DNA of 64,000 nt from Nocardiopsis dassonvillei subsp. dassonvillei DSM 43111 (lineage in GTDB: Bacteria > Actinomycetota > Actinomycetes > Streptosporangiales > Streptosporangiaceae). Location of the stretch: positions 1-64,000 of the forward strand of contig NC_014211.1 of the NCBI RefSeq assembly GCF_000092985.1, given 5' to 3'. The notes beneath the pieces were generated by a model. The model was given only the letters and a program-made list of their open reading frames with translations. It was not told the origin of the DNA and ran no database searches. A program made the position numbers and the translations under genes. Each line of letters opens with the position of its first letter. Position 1 is the first letter of the stretch. Of this stretch, positions 49,339-56,505 are shown in pieces.

Positions 49339-50544
49339 ATGACCAGCACGACACCGCGAAGCACGGCCACGGCCCGCCCGACCACCCGGCTGCCCCTGCT
49401 CGACGTCCTGCGCGGCGTCGCCATCATGGGCACCCTGGGCACCAACGTGTGGCTGTTCGCCGCACCGGGCGCCGAGGCGGGCATCATCTTCGTCCCGGAC
49501 TCGATCGGCCCGATGGCGGCCTTCCGCGAGGACCCGTCGGCGGCGACCCTGGCGCAGGGCCTGTTCGCCTTCGCCGCCAACGGCAAGTTCCTGGCCCTGC
49601 TCACCCTGCTCTTCGGTGTGGGGCTGGCCATCCAGTTCCGCTCCGCGGCCAGGCGCGGCGGGCGCTGGCCCGGCCCCTACAAGTGGCGGGCGCTGTTCCT
49701 GTTCGCCGAGGGGCTCGTGCACTTCACGCTGGTCTTCGCCGCGGACGTGCTCATGGGCTACGCGGCGGCCTCGATCGTGGTGGCCTGGCTGCTCACCCGG
49801 TCGGAACGGGCGCAGAACGCCGTGATGTGGACGTGCGCCGCCCTCCACCTGGCCTTCGTCGGCCTGGTCACGGCCGCGCTCCTGTCCGAACCGGATCCGC
49901 AGGGCGCCGAGGTCCCGCCCGAGGCCGTGGAACTGTACGCCGAAGGCGGTTACCTGGAGCAGGTCGCCTTCCGGCTCGACAACGCGCTGCTGTTCCGGGC
50001 CGAACCGGTCGTCACCTTCGCCCTGATGGTGTTCATGTTCCTGCTGGGCGTACGGCTCCTCCGCGCCGGGGCCTTCGGCGGCGACGACACCGGCCGCCGG
50101 ATCCGGGGCCGCCTGCTCGCCTGGGGGCTGGGGATCGGGCTGCCGGTCAACCTGGCCACGTCCCTGGCCGGACCCGACCTGTTCATGCTGGACCGCTACG
50201 CCGCCGCGCCCGTCGTGGCGCTCGGCCTGGTCGGCGCGGTCGGCTGGGTCGTGGACCGGGCGAACCCCGCCGGACGGGGGATCACCGCCGTGTCCTCCCT
50301 GGGGCGGATGGCGATGAGCGGCTACGTCGCGCAGAACGTCGTCTGCATGCTGGTCTGCTACGGCTTCGGCCTGGGGCTGGCCGCACGCCTGGCCGACACC
50401 GGCCCGTGGTGGGTGATGGGCCTGTGGGCGTCGGTGTGCGCCCTGCTCCTGACCGTCTCGACGCTCTGGCTGCGCCGCTTCCGGGCGGGGCCGCTGGAGG
50501 CGTTGCAGAAGGCCGTGCTGGCGCGGGTGCCCGAACGCCGCTGA
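49339..50544 (+). CDS. DUF418-family membrane protein
   Basis: Polytopic membrane protein of 401 residues, same family as the protein at 5727: first helix RLPLLDVLRGVAIMGTLGTN, family core KFLALLTLLFGVGLAIQF, and the C-terminal SLGRMAMSGYVAQNVVCML and RFRAGPLEAL. The family's role is unknown, with transport suspected. ATG at 49339 follows GAGGGGG by six bases; a GTG at 49303 would add 12 residues and is less well supported. It is co-transcribed with the TetR gene upstream. A branched inverted repeat lies past its end. Confidence 0.82.
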   Translation: MTSTTPRSTATARPTTRLPLLDVLRGVAIMGTLGTNVWLFAAPGAEAGIIFVPDSIGPMAAFREDPSAATLAQGLFAFAANGKFLALLTLLFGVGLAIQFRSAARRGGRWPGPYKWRALFLFAEGLVHFTLVFAADVLMGYAAASIVVAWLLTRSERAQNAVMWTCAALHLAFVGLVTAALLSEPDPQGAEVPPEAVELYAEGGYLEQVAFRLDNALLFRAEPVVTFALMVFMFLLGVRLLRAGAFGGDDTGRRIRGRLLAWGLGIGLPVNLATSLAGPDLFMLDRYAAAPVVALGLVGAVGWVVDRANPAGRGITAVSSLGRMAMSGYVAQNVVCMLVCYGFGLGLAARLADTGPWWVMGLWASVCALLLTVSTLWLRRFRAGPLEALQKAVLARVPERR

Positions 50545-50573
50545 CCGCCCCGCCGGGGGGACCCTCCGAGGGG

Positions 50574-50652
50574 CCCCGCACGCCGCGTCCGCCGAGGGCG
50601 GACGAGCCGGTGCCGGAGCGAGGGACGGCCCGGCACCGGGCGGCGTGCGGGG
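50574..50652. terminator. three-stem (three-way junction) structure between convergent genes
   Basis: The outer stem CCCCGCACGCCG (50574-50585) pairs with CGGCGTGCGGGG (50641-50652). Inside it are two hairpins: GTCCGCC/GGCGGAC (50587-50593, 50597-50603) and CCGGTGCCG/CGGCACCGG (50607-50615, 50631-50639). It sits between the DUF418 and PPOX stops and is more elaborate than a simple terminator. Confidence 0.65.
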
Positions 50653-50662
50653 GAGGCCCCCG

Positions 50663-51313
50663 TCAGATCTGGTAGACGGGGGTCTGGGGCGTGTTCCACC
50701 GCGTGGGAGTGCCCTTGGACCCGAAGAAGTCGCCGCCCTTGCGCAGGGCGTCGTCGGTGCCCCAGGCCTCGTCGCGGCCGACCTTGCGCAGGTGCGGGAT
50801 GTGCTTGCGGCAGTGGATGTAGGCCTCCTCCACGTGCACCACCGTCCACAGCACCGCCTTCTGCCCCGGGACCTCGGGCTCGGGCAGGCCGCGGACGTGG
50901 CGCCGCAGCTCCACGTCCTCCAGCAGGGACGCGCGGCCGTTGACGTGCAGTCCGATGCGGTCGTGCGTGAAGTCCAGGAACATCAGGCCCACGTGCGGGT
51001 TCTCCAGGATGTTGCCCGCGCTGGCGAAGACGCCGTTGCCCCGGAACTCGGGATAGGTCAGGGTGTGCTCGTCGATCACGTGGACGAAGCCGGGCGGGCC
51101 CGCGCGGAAGCTGGAGTCGCACTCGCCGTGCCGGTCGGAGGTGGCGATGAACATCATCTCCTGCCGGGCGACGAACTCGCGCATGAGCGGGTTCAGGTGG
51201 TCGAGCATCTGGTCTCGGTAGAAGCGTTCGGCGCGTTCGCTCGTGCCGTTCAGCGCCTGGACGCGGTGCTCACCCTCGCTGCCGGGAACGTGCCGTGGGG
51301 AGGTCTCGCGCAT
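50663..51313 (-). CDS. pyridoxamine 5'-phosphate oxidase-family (PPOX) flavoprotein
   Basis: Protein of 216 residues with the split-barrel FMN-binding fold. FVARQEMMFIATSDRHGECD, GVFASAGNILENPHVGLMFL and DFTHDRIGLHVNGRASLLED give the barrel strands and the flavin phosphate loop. A C-terminal Cys/His-bearing segment, EEAYIHCRKHIPHLRK, is typical of the subgroup acting on unknown substrates, not PdxH. ATG at 51313 is six bases from GAGAGG; GTG at 51316 is an alternative. Upstream, GGTGGGGC-like repeats occur at 51325-51355. The next gene in the same direction is a globin, 165 bases upstream. Confidence 0.85.
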   Translation of the reverse strand: MRETSPRHVPGSEGEHRVQALNGTSERAERFYRDQMLDHLNPLMREFVARQEMMFIATSDRHGECDSSFRAGPPGFVHVIDEHTLTYPEFRGNGVFASAGNILENPHVGLMFLDFTHDRIGLHVNGRASLLEDVELRRHVRGLPEPEVPGQKAVLWTVVHVEEAYIHCRKHIPHLRKVGRDEAWGTDDALRKGGDFFGSKGTPTRWNTPQTPVYQI

Positions 51314-51478
51314 CACTGCCTCTCGGTGGGGCTGGTGGGGCCGGTGGGGCTGGTGTGACTGTTCAGGGACTCAGGGGCCGCTGCTGTCGGGGAGGAGGGG
51401 GGGTCGGGGAAGGGAGTGCGGACGCGCCGGGGCGTCAGCCGGTGCCTTCGGGGTGAGGCCGCCGCGCCGCGGCACGGG

Positions 51479-52126
51479 TCAGCGTGTCGGGGCGTCGGCC
51501 CGCCGGTAGGGGGAGGCCCCCTCGGCGGAGGGGCCGGGCTGGGGCGGCGCGGGTGGTGCGGACGGCGCGGGCGGTGCGGGGCGCTCCTCGGCCGGGGACG
51601 CGGCGGCCCTGCCGTGCCTGGCCGTCTCGGACCCGGCGTGCCTGGCCGTCCGGGACTCACCCGACCCGGCCGACCCGCCCGACTCGGCCTCGCGCGCCCC
51701 CGCGAGCATGTTGGCGGTGATCCACTCGTAGACCACGATCCAGGCGGAGCTCATGGAGGAGGACCAGGTCGGCGAGACCTCGCTGACCGCGCGCACCAGG
51801 GCACGGCCCACGTAGGGGTAGTGCTCGGGCTTGATGTCCATGTCCCGCTTGTGCTGGGCGCCCAGCCGCCTCAGGTACCCGGCGACCTCCTCGGGCTCGT
51901 CGAGGTAGCGGACGACCTCCAGCAGGGCGAAGGCCATGCGCTCCTTCTGCGTCTGCATGTTCGCGGGGAACATGTCGCGGACGGCGGGCGCCATCTCGAA
52001 CAGGTTCTGGTAGAAGCGGTCGGCCAGACGGGTGGAGCCGGGCGGTAACGCGGAGCACGACTGCCGGACCGCCTCGATGACGGCGGGGGCGGGGAGCGGT
52101 ACCTCTTCGATGGAGCGGGGAGACAA
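51479..52126 (-). CDS. single-domain globin (flavohemoglobin-like) with Pro/Ala tail
   Basis: Heme protein of 215 residues. Residues about 10-140 match the globin domain of flavohemoglobins: RFYQNLFEMAPAVRDMFPAN supplies the B10 Tyr region, and RRLGAQHKRDMDIKPEHYPY carries the proximal F8 His and the HY pair. There is no reductase domain; instead about 65 residues of Gly/Ser/Pro/Ala-rich tail follow. Oxygen or nitric-oxide chemistry is likely. The start was set at TTG 52126 because GGAGG lies five bases before it; TTG 52138 is an alternative without a site. The PPOX flavoprotein downstream could act as an electron partner, which is inference. Confidence 0.82.
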   Translation of the reverse strand: MSPRSIEEVPLPAPAVIEAVRQSCSALPPGSTRLADRFYQNLFEMAPAVRDMFPANMQTQKERMAFALLEVVRYLDEPEEVAGYLRRLGAQHKRDMDIKPEHYPYVGRALVRAVSEVSPTWSSSMSSAWIVVYEWITANMLAGAREAESGGSAGSGESRTARHAGSETARHGRAAASPAEERPAPPAPSAPPAPPQPGPSAEGASPYRRADAPTR

Positions 52127-52832
52127 GGAAGCCTCCAATCAGGTCGCGGAAAGGGCTGTGCCACGGGGGTGCACGTACCACCGTGGTGACGGAGCGTAGT
52201 CATGCCGGGGGTGCGGACACGCGTTCCCCACTGGTTCGCCGACCGAGGGGACACGTGCGGGCTCCACGCGCGCGGAGCCGGACGACCGGACGCGCGCGGG
52301 AGGGCCTCAGCTCACCGCTGGCCCGGCGGAGTCCCGGGGAACGGATGGGCCGCCCCGGCGGCCGGTTCCGCCCTTCGGGTACTCCCAGCCTCCGGCGCTC
52401 CTGACGGGGCCGTGTGCGCGGGCTGGGGCGAAGGGGACGGACGTAGCGCTCCTTCGGCAGTAGCGGGGGTGTCGGGAACCCTCATCGCTGCCTCGTCTTC
52501 TTCCGGATTCAGTACACATCCAAGGTTCGGATAGCGCTGAATGCCACGTGAGGGGTGAGCGACGACCGTTTCAACGTTCGCTACCCCCTTTACTGTGCCT
52601 GTTGTGGCAATGTAACAGAAATGTCGACGTTTGAGGATATTACCCTCTGGTAGCGCATGAGGCCACAGTGCTACCTGAGTTATCAGTGACAACTTTCGTC
52701 CTTCGTGTGACAGACGGCCTCCGTGCACCGTCCGGAGGGAGCGCGTCAACCGATCGGTTGACGCCGCGATCCACCGATCCCGTGGCCGGGCGGGCGATCC
52801 GCGGCGCACCCGCCGCGGGCGATGCTCGGGAC
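52127..52832. other. 706-base divergent intergenic region with AT-rich core
   Basis: Lies between the globin and ABC exporter genes. The middle (about 52480-52720) is clearly poorer in GC than anything nearby, with promoter-like stretches on both strands, for example TTGTCACTGATAAC read leftwards near 52690. No convincing gene is present. ACCACCGTGGT at 52177-52187 is a small palindrome near the globin start; the large palindrome at 52743 is listed separately. Confidence 0.5.
52743..52764. promoter_or_regulatory. perfect 22-base palindrome, TetR-type operator
   Basis: The arm GCGTCAACCGA (52743-52753) is followed directly by its exact reverse complement (52754-52764). The core CAACCGATCGGTTG is of the kind bound by TetR-family repressors. 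It lies 69 bases before the ABC exporter ATPase start. Confidence 0.7.
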
Positions 52833-53741
52833 ATGCCGATCATCGACGTCAGGAACCTGCACAAGCGCTACGGGGAGAAGGTCGTCGTCGACGACGTGTC
52901 CTTCTCCGTCGAGGAGGGTGAGATCTTCGGGATCCTCGGCTCCAACGGGGCCGGGAAGACCACCACGGTCGAGTGCGTCGCGGGGATGCGCCCCACCGAC
53001 GCGGGGTCGATCACCGTGCTCGGCCAAGACCCGAGGCGGGAGCGGGACGGGGTCCGCCAGCGCCTCGGCATCCAGCTCCAGGAGGCGCGGCTGCCCGACC
53101 GGATCAGGGTCGGGGAGGCCCTCGACCTCTACGCCTCCTTCTACCGCTCCCCGGCCGACACCGGTCAGCTCATGGAGAGGCTGGGCATCGCCGACAAGCG
53201 CGACACCCAGTACCGCAGGCTGTCCGGGGGACAGAAGCAGAGGGTGTCCATCGCCCTGGCCCTCGTGGGCCGACCCGCGGTGACCATCCTCGACGAGCTG
53301 ACCACGGGACTGGACCCCCAGGCGCGCAGGGACACCTGGGACCTCATCGAGGACGTGCGCGAATCCGGGGTCACGGTCGTGCTCGTCACCCACTTCATGG
53401 ACGAGGCCGAGCGGCTCTGCGACCGGCTCGCGCTGATCGACTCGGGCCGCGTCGCCGCCCTGGACACCCCGGACGGGCTCGTCACGCGGGCCAGCCCGGA
53501 GCAGCGGGTGACCTTCCGCGCGCCCCCCGGGTTCGACGAGCAGCTGCTCACCGCGCGGCCCGAGGTGGTCTCCGCGCACCGCAGGGGACGCCAGGTCCGG
53601 GTGGCCGGGCGGGACGACCTGCTCCACGCCGTGACCTCCGTCCTGGCCCGCGAGCACGTCGTCGCCGAGGACCTGCGCGTGGAGCGCTCCAGCCTGGACG
53701 ACGCGTTCGTCGTCCTGACCGGAAGGGCCCTCGAATCATGA
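52833..53741 (+). CDS. ABC exporter ATP-binding protein (DrrA-like)
   Basis: Nucleotide-binding subunit of 302 residues. Walker A GSNGAGKTTTVECVAG, Q-loop QLQEARLP, signature LSGGQKQRVSIALAL, Walker B VTILDELTTGLDPQ (with L-T in place of the usual E-P), and the switch His in VVLVTHFMDEAERL are all visible. The C-terminal about 80 residues form the regulatory tail of DrrA/CcmA-type exporters. Note the Walker B sequence ILDELTTGLD: the acidic pair becomes D-E-L, keeping the catalytic Glu. ATG at 52833 has no strong ribosome binding site. It overlaps the permease gene (ATGA). First of four genes with permease, histidine kinase and response regulator, resembling drug-efflux/self-sensing modules. 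Confidence 0.92.
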   Translation: MPIIDVRNLHKRYGEKVVVDDVSFSVEEGEIFGILGSNGAGKTTTVECVAGMRPTDAGSITVLGQDPRRERDGVRQRLGIQLQEARLPDRIRVGEALDLYASFYRSPADTGQLMERLGIADKRDTQYRRLSGGQKQRVSIALALVGRPAVTILDELTTGLDPQARRDTWDLIEDVRESGVTVVLVTHFMDEAERLCDRLALIDSGRVAALDTPDGLVTRASPEQRVTFRAPPGFDEQLLTARPEVVSAHRRGRQVRVAGRDDLLHAVTSVLAREHVVAEDLRVERSSLDDAFVVLTGRALES

Positions 53742-54517
53742 GCACCGACACCAGGAGGAGAGCCACCGTGTCCACCCTGCTGCGCGTCACCGCGACCGAG
53801 GCCCGGCTGCTGACGCGCGAGCCCGTGGCGGTCAGCGTCGGCATCCTGCTGCCCACCGCGCTCCTGCTCGGGCTCGGCGCCCTGCCGACGCTGCGGGAGC
53901 CCTCCCCGGAGTTCGGCGGCCTGCGCTTCGTCGACACCTGGGCTCCCATGGCCCTGATCCTCGGCATGGGGATCCTGTGCGTCCAGCACCTGCCGACCAC
54001 CCTGGCCGCCTACCGGGAGCGGGGCGTCCTGCGCCGGATGTCGACCACGCCGATGCACCCCGGAACGCTCCTGAGCGCGCAGATCATCGTGGTCTCCGCC
54101 GCGGCGGCCGTCTCCGCCGCGCTCCTGGTGCTGTCCTCCTGGCTGGTCCTGGACGTCGAGCCGCCGAGCCGGCCGCTGCTGTTCACCGCCGCGTTCGCCG
54201 TCGGGACCGCCTCGCTCATCGCGCTGGGGGTCCTCATCGCCGCCGTGGCGCCCAGCGCGGGCGCGGCCAACGGCCTGTCGATGACGCTGTACATGCTCCT
54301 GCTGCTCCTGGGCGGGGTCTTCCTGCCGCAGAACGCCCTGCCCGACCTCCTGGTGCGCGCGGGGGAGTTCGCGCCGCCCGGCGCCCGGCTCCTGCTGGAG
54401 AGCTGGTCGGGCGGAGCCGGGGACGCGGGGCTGCCGCAACTCGCCCAACTGGCGATAATGGCGGGGATCGCCGTGGCGGCCGCGGCGCTGGCGGCCCGAC
54501 TGTTCCGATGGGAGTGA
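53738..54517 (+). CDS. ABC-2 type exporter permease
   Basis: Membrane subunit of 259 residues with six helices in the ABC-2 layout: a cytosolic start (LLRVTATEARLLTREPVAVS), GILLPTALLLGLGAL, then MALILGMGILCVQHLPTTLA, the cytosolic RERGVLRRMSTTPMHPGTLL, and four further helices. The segment RERGVLRRMSTTP matches DrrB-like efflux permeases. ATG at 53738 overlaps the ATPase stop, and GGAAGGG lies ten bases upstream. With the ATPase it forms a homodimeric 2+2 exporter. Substrate unknown. Confidence 0.9.
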   Translation: MSTDTRRRATVSTLLRVTATEARLLTREPVAVSVGILLPTALLLGLGALPTLREPSPEFGGLRFVDTWAPMALILGMGILCVQHLPTTLAAYRERGVLRRMSTTPMHPGTLLSAQIIVVSAAAAVSAALLVLSSWLVLDVEPPSRPLLFTAAFAVGTASLIALGVLIAAVAPSAGAANGLSMTLYMLLLLLGGVFLPQNALPDLLVRAGEFAPPGARLLLESWSGGAGDAGLPQLAQLAIMAGIAVAAAALAARLFRWE

Positions 54518-54524
54518 GCGGCGG

Positions 54525-55763
54525 ATGAGCCGACGGAGCACCGGGGCGGACGCCGTGCGGGACTGGGACCGGTGGTGGGACGGGTTCCTCGCCGCCGCCC
54601 CCTGGGCCCTGCTGCTGCCCTCGGCGGCGCTGGTCCTGTCCCGGCCCGTGGCGGACTGGACCGAGCACGCGGTCACCGTCGGCCTGACCGCGCTCACCGC
54701 CGCCTGGGTGCTCCTCGGGTACACGCCGCCGTGGCGGGACGGCCGACCGCTGCCCGCCGGGATCCACTTCGCGGTGCTCCTCGCGCTGGCCTCGGCGCTG
54801 ATGGCGCACGACACCCTGTTCATGATGTTCACGGTCTCGCTGTTCTTCCGCGCGATGGCGCTGCCCCGGCGGCTGACCCTCGTCGGGATCGCGGCCACCG
54901 CGGTCGCGCTGTACACGAACACGATGGGATTCCCCGGAACGGACACGGAGCGGCCGTTCCTGGAGCACCTGTTCGTCTACGTCGGCGTGATCACCATCCA
55001 GACCGTGGCCGTCGGCGGAGGGCTCGTGATCGCGTCCAAGGCGGCCGAACAGCACCGGGAGCGCCGGGTGACGGTGGCCAGGCTGGAGGCGGCCCTGGAG
55101 GAGAACGCCGGGCTGCACGCGCAGCTCCTCACCCAGGCCCGGGAGGCCGGGGTGTTGGACGAGCGCCAGCGGATGGCACGGGAGATCCACGACACCCTGG
55201 CCCAGGGGCTCGCCGGGATCGTGACGCAGATCCAGGCGGCGCAGCGGGTGTGGGAGGACCCCGGGGCGGCGCGTCCGCACGCGGACCGCGCGCTCGGCCT
55301 GGCGCGGGAGAGCCTGGCCGAGGCCCGGCGCTCCGTGCAGGCCCTGCGCCCCGGGCAGCTGGCGGAGAGCCAGCTGCCCGAGGCCCTGGGCGAACTCACC
55401 CGCCGCTGGGCGGAGGAGCACGGCGTCCGTCCCGACCTCGACGTCACCGGCGAACGCGTCGCACTGAGCCCGGCGATCGAGGTGGTCCTCTTCCGGGTGG
55501 CCCAGGAGGCGCTCACCAACGTCGCCAGGCACGCCGACGCCTCGCGCGTGGGCGTGACCCTGTCCTACTCCGACGACGTCGTCCTGCTCGACGTGCGCGA
55601 CGACGGCAGGGGCATCACGGGACACAACCAGCACGGGTTCGGGCTCAGCAGCATGCGCCAGCGCGTGCGCGGGATCGGAGGAGCGTTGGAGATCGAGAGC
55701 GGCGAGGGGGAGGGCACCGCCGTCAGCGCCACGGTGCCCGCGATTCCGGTGGGGGCGGCGTGA
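54525..55763 (+). CDS. sensor histidine kinase of the exporter operon
   Basis: Membrane kinase of 412 residues. Six hydrophobic segments (about 25-170) precede a coiled coil and the HisKA_3 motif RMAREIHDTLAQGLAGIVTQ with phospho-acceptor His. The HATPase domain has N-box AQEALTNVARHADA and G-boxes VRDDGRGI and GFGLSSMRQRVRGIGG. It follows the permease gene by seven bases and overlaps the response regulator in GTGA, so transporter and two-component system are one unit, as in modules that sense the exported compound or the membrane damage it causes. Confidence 0.92.
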   Translation: MSRRSTGADAVRDWDRWWDGFLAAAPWALLLPSAALVLSRPVADWTEHAVTVGLTALTAAWVLLGYTPPWRDGRPLPAGIHFAVLLALASALMAHDTLFMMFTVSLFFRAMALPRRLTLVGIAATAVALYTNTMGFPGTDTERPFLEHLFVYVGVITIQTVAVGGGLVIASKAAEQHRERRVTVARLEAALEENAGLHAQLLTQAREAGVLDERQRMAREIHDTLAQGLAGIVTQIQAAQRVWEDPGAARPHADRALGLARESLAEARRSVQALRPGQLAESQLPEALGELTRRWAEEHGVRPDLDVTGERVALSPAIEVVLFRVAQEALTNVARHADASRVGVTLSYSDDVVLLDVRDDGRGITGHNQHGFGLSSMRQRVRGIGGALEIESGEGEGTAVSATVPAIPVGAA

Positions 55764-56380
55764 TCCGGGTCCTGATCGCCGACGACCACCCGGTCGTGCG
55801 CGACGGCCTGCGCGGAGCCTTCACCGCGCAGGACGACATCGAGGTGGTCGGCGAGGCCGCCAACGGCCGCGAGGCGGTCGAACTGGTCGGACGGCTGGCC
55901 GTGGACGTGGTGCTGATGGACCTGCGCATACCGGTCCTGTCCGGCGTCGGGGCGATCGCCGTCCTGTCCCGGGAGCGGCCGGACGTGCGCGTCCTCGTCC
56001 TCACCACCTTCGACAGCGAGAGCGACGTGCTCCCGGCGATCGAGGCCGGGGCCACCGGCTACCTGCTCAAGGACGCCTCCCCCGACGAACTCCTGCGCGG
56101 GGTGCGCGCGGTGCACCGGGGGGAGTCGGTCCTGGCGCCGACCGCGGTCCGGCACCTGATGGGTCAGGTCCGCAGACCCGCCGGTCAGAGCCTGAGCGAC
56201 CGCGAACTGCAGGTGCTGGGGCTCGTCGCCGACGGCGCGTCCAACCGGGCCGCGGCGGCGCGGTTGTTCATCAGCGAGGCGAGCATCAAGACCCACCTCC
56301 AGCACGTGTACAACAAGCTCGGCGTGCGCGACCGGGCCGCTGCGGTCGCCGAGGCGTACCGGCGCGGCCTCCTGGGGTAG
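55760..56380 (+). CDS. LuxR/NarL-family response regulator of the exporter operon
   Basis: Response regulator of 206 residues. Receiver with LIADDHPVVRDGL, Asp54 in VVLMDLRIPVLSG, Thr in VLTTFDSESD and Lys in GYLLKDASPDELL; LuxR domain LSDRELQVLGLVADGASN, then EASIKTHLQHVYNKLGVRDR. GTG at 55760 overlaps the kinase stop. It most likely controls this operon and perhaps the downstream prenyltransferase-exporter genes that start 126 bases later. Confidence 0.92.
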   Translation: MIRVLIADDHPVVRDGLRGAFTAQDDIEVVGEAANGREAVELVGRLAVDVVLMDLRIPVLSGVGAIAVLSRERPDVRVLVLTTFDSESDVLPAIEAGATGYLLKDASPDELLRGVRAVHRGESVLAPTAVRHLMGQVRRPAGQSLSDRELQVLGLVADGASNRAAAARLFISEASIKTHLQHVYNKLGVRDRAAAVAEAYRRGLLG

Positions 56381-56505
56381 TCCCCGGTTCCCGGTCCCCG
56401 GTCCGCTGCTTTCGTCTCCGATTACCCCGGAGGGTGATTAGTCAGATACTCTCCGCTTGTGTCCGGGGTGGTGACCCCGGGCCGTACGAGCGGGAAGTAG
56501 GCGCG

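Noticed and set aside
52312..52809. Leftward frame of 165 codons, or a 57-residue inner version starting MRVPDT
   Set aside because: Third positions are not G/C-biased as in real genes here, the sequence is Pro/Ala/Gly low complexity and it crosses the AT-rich promoter-like island.
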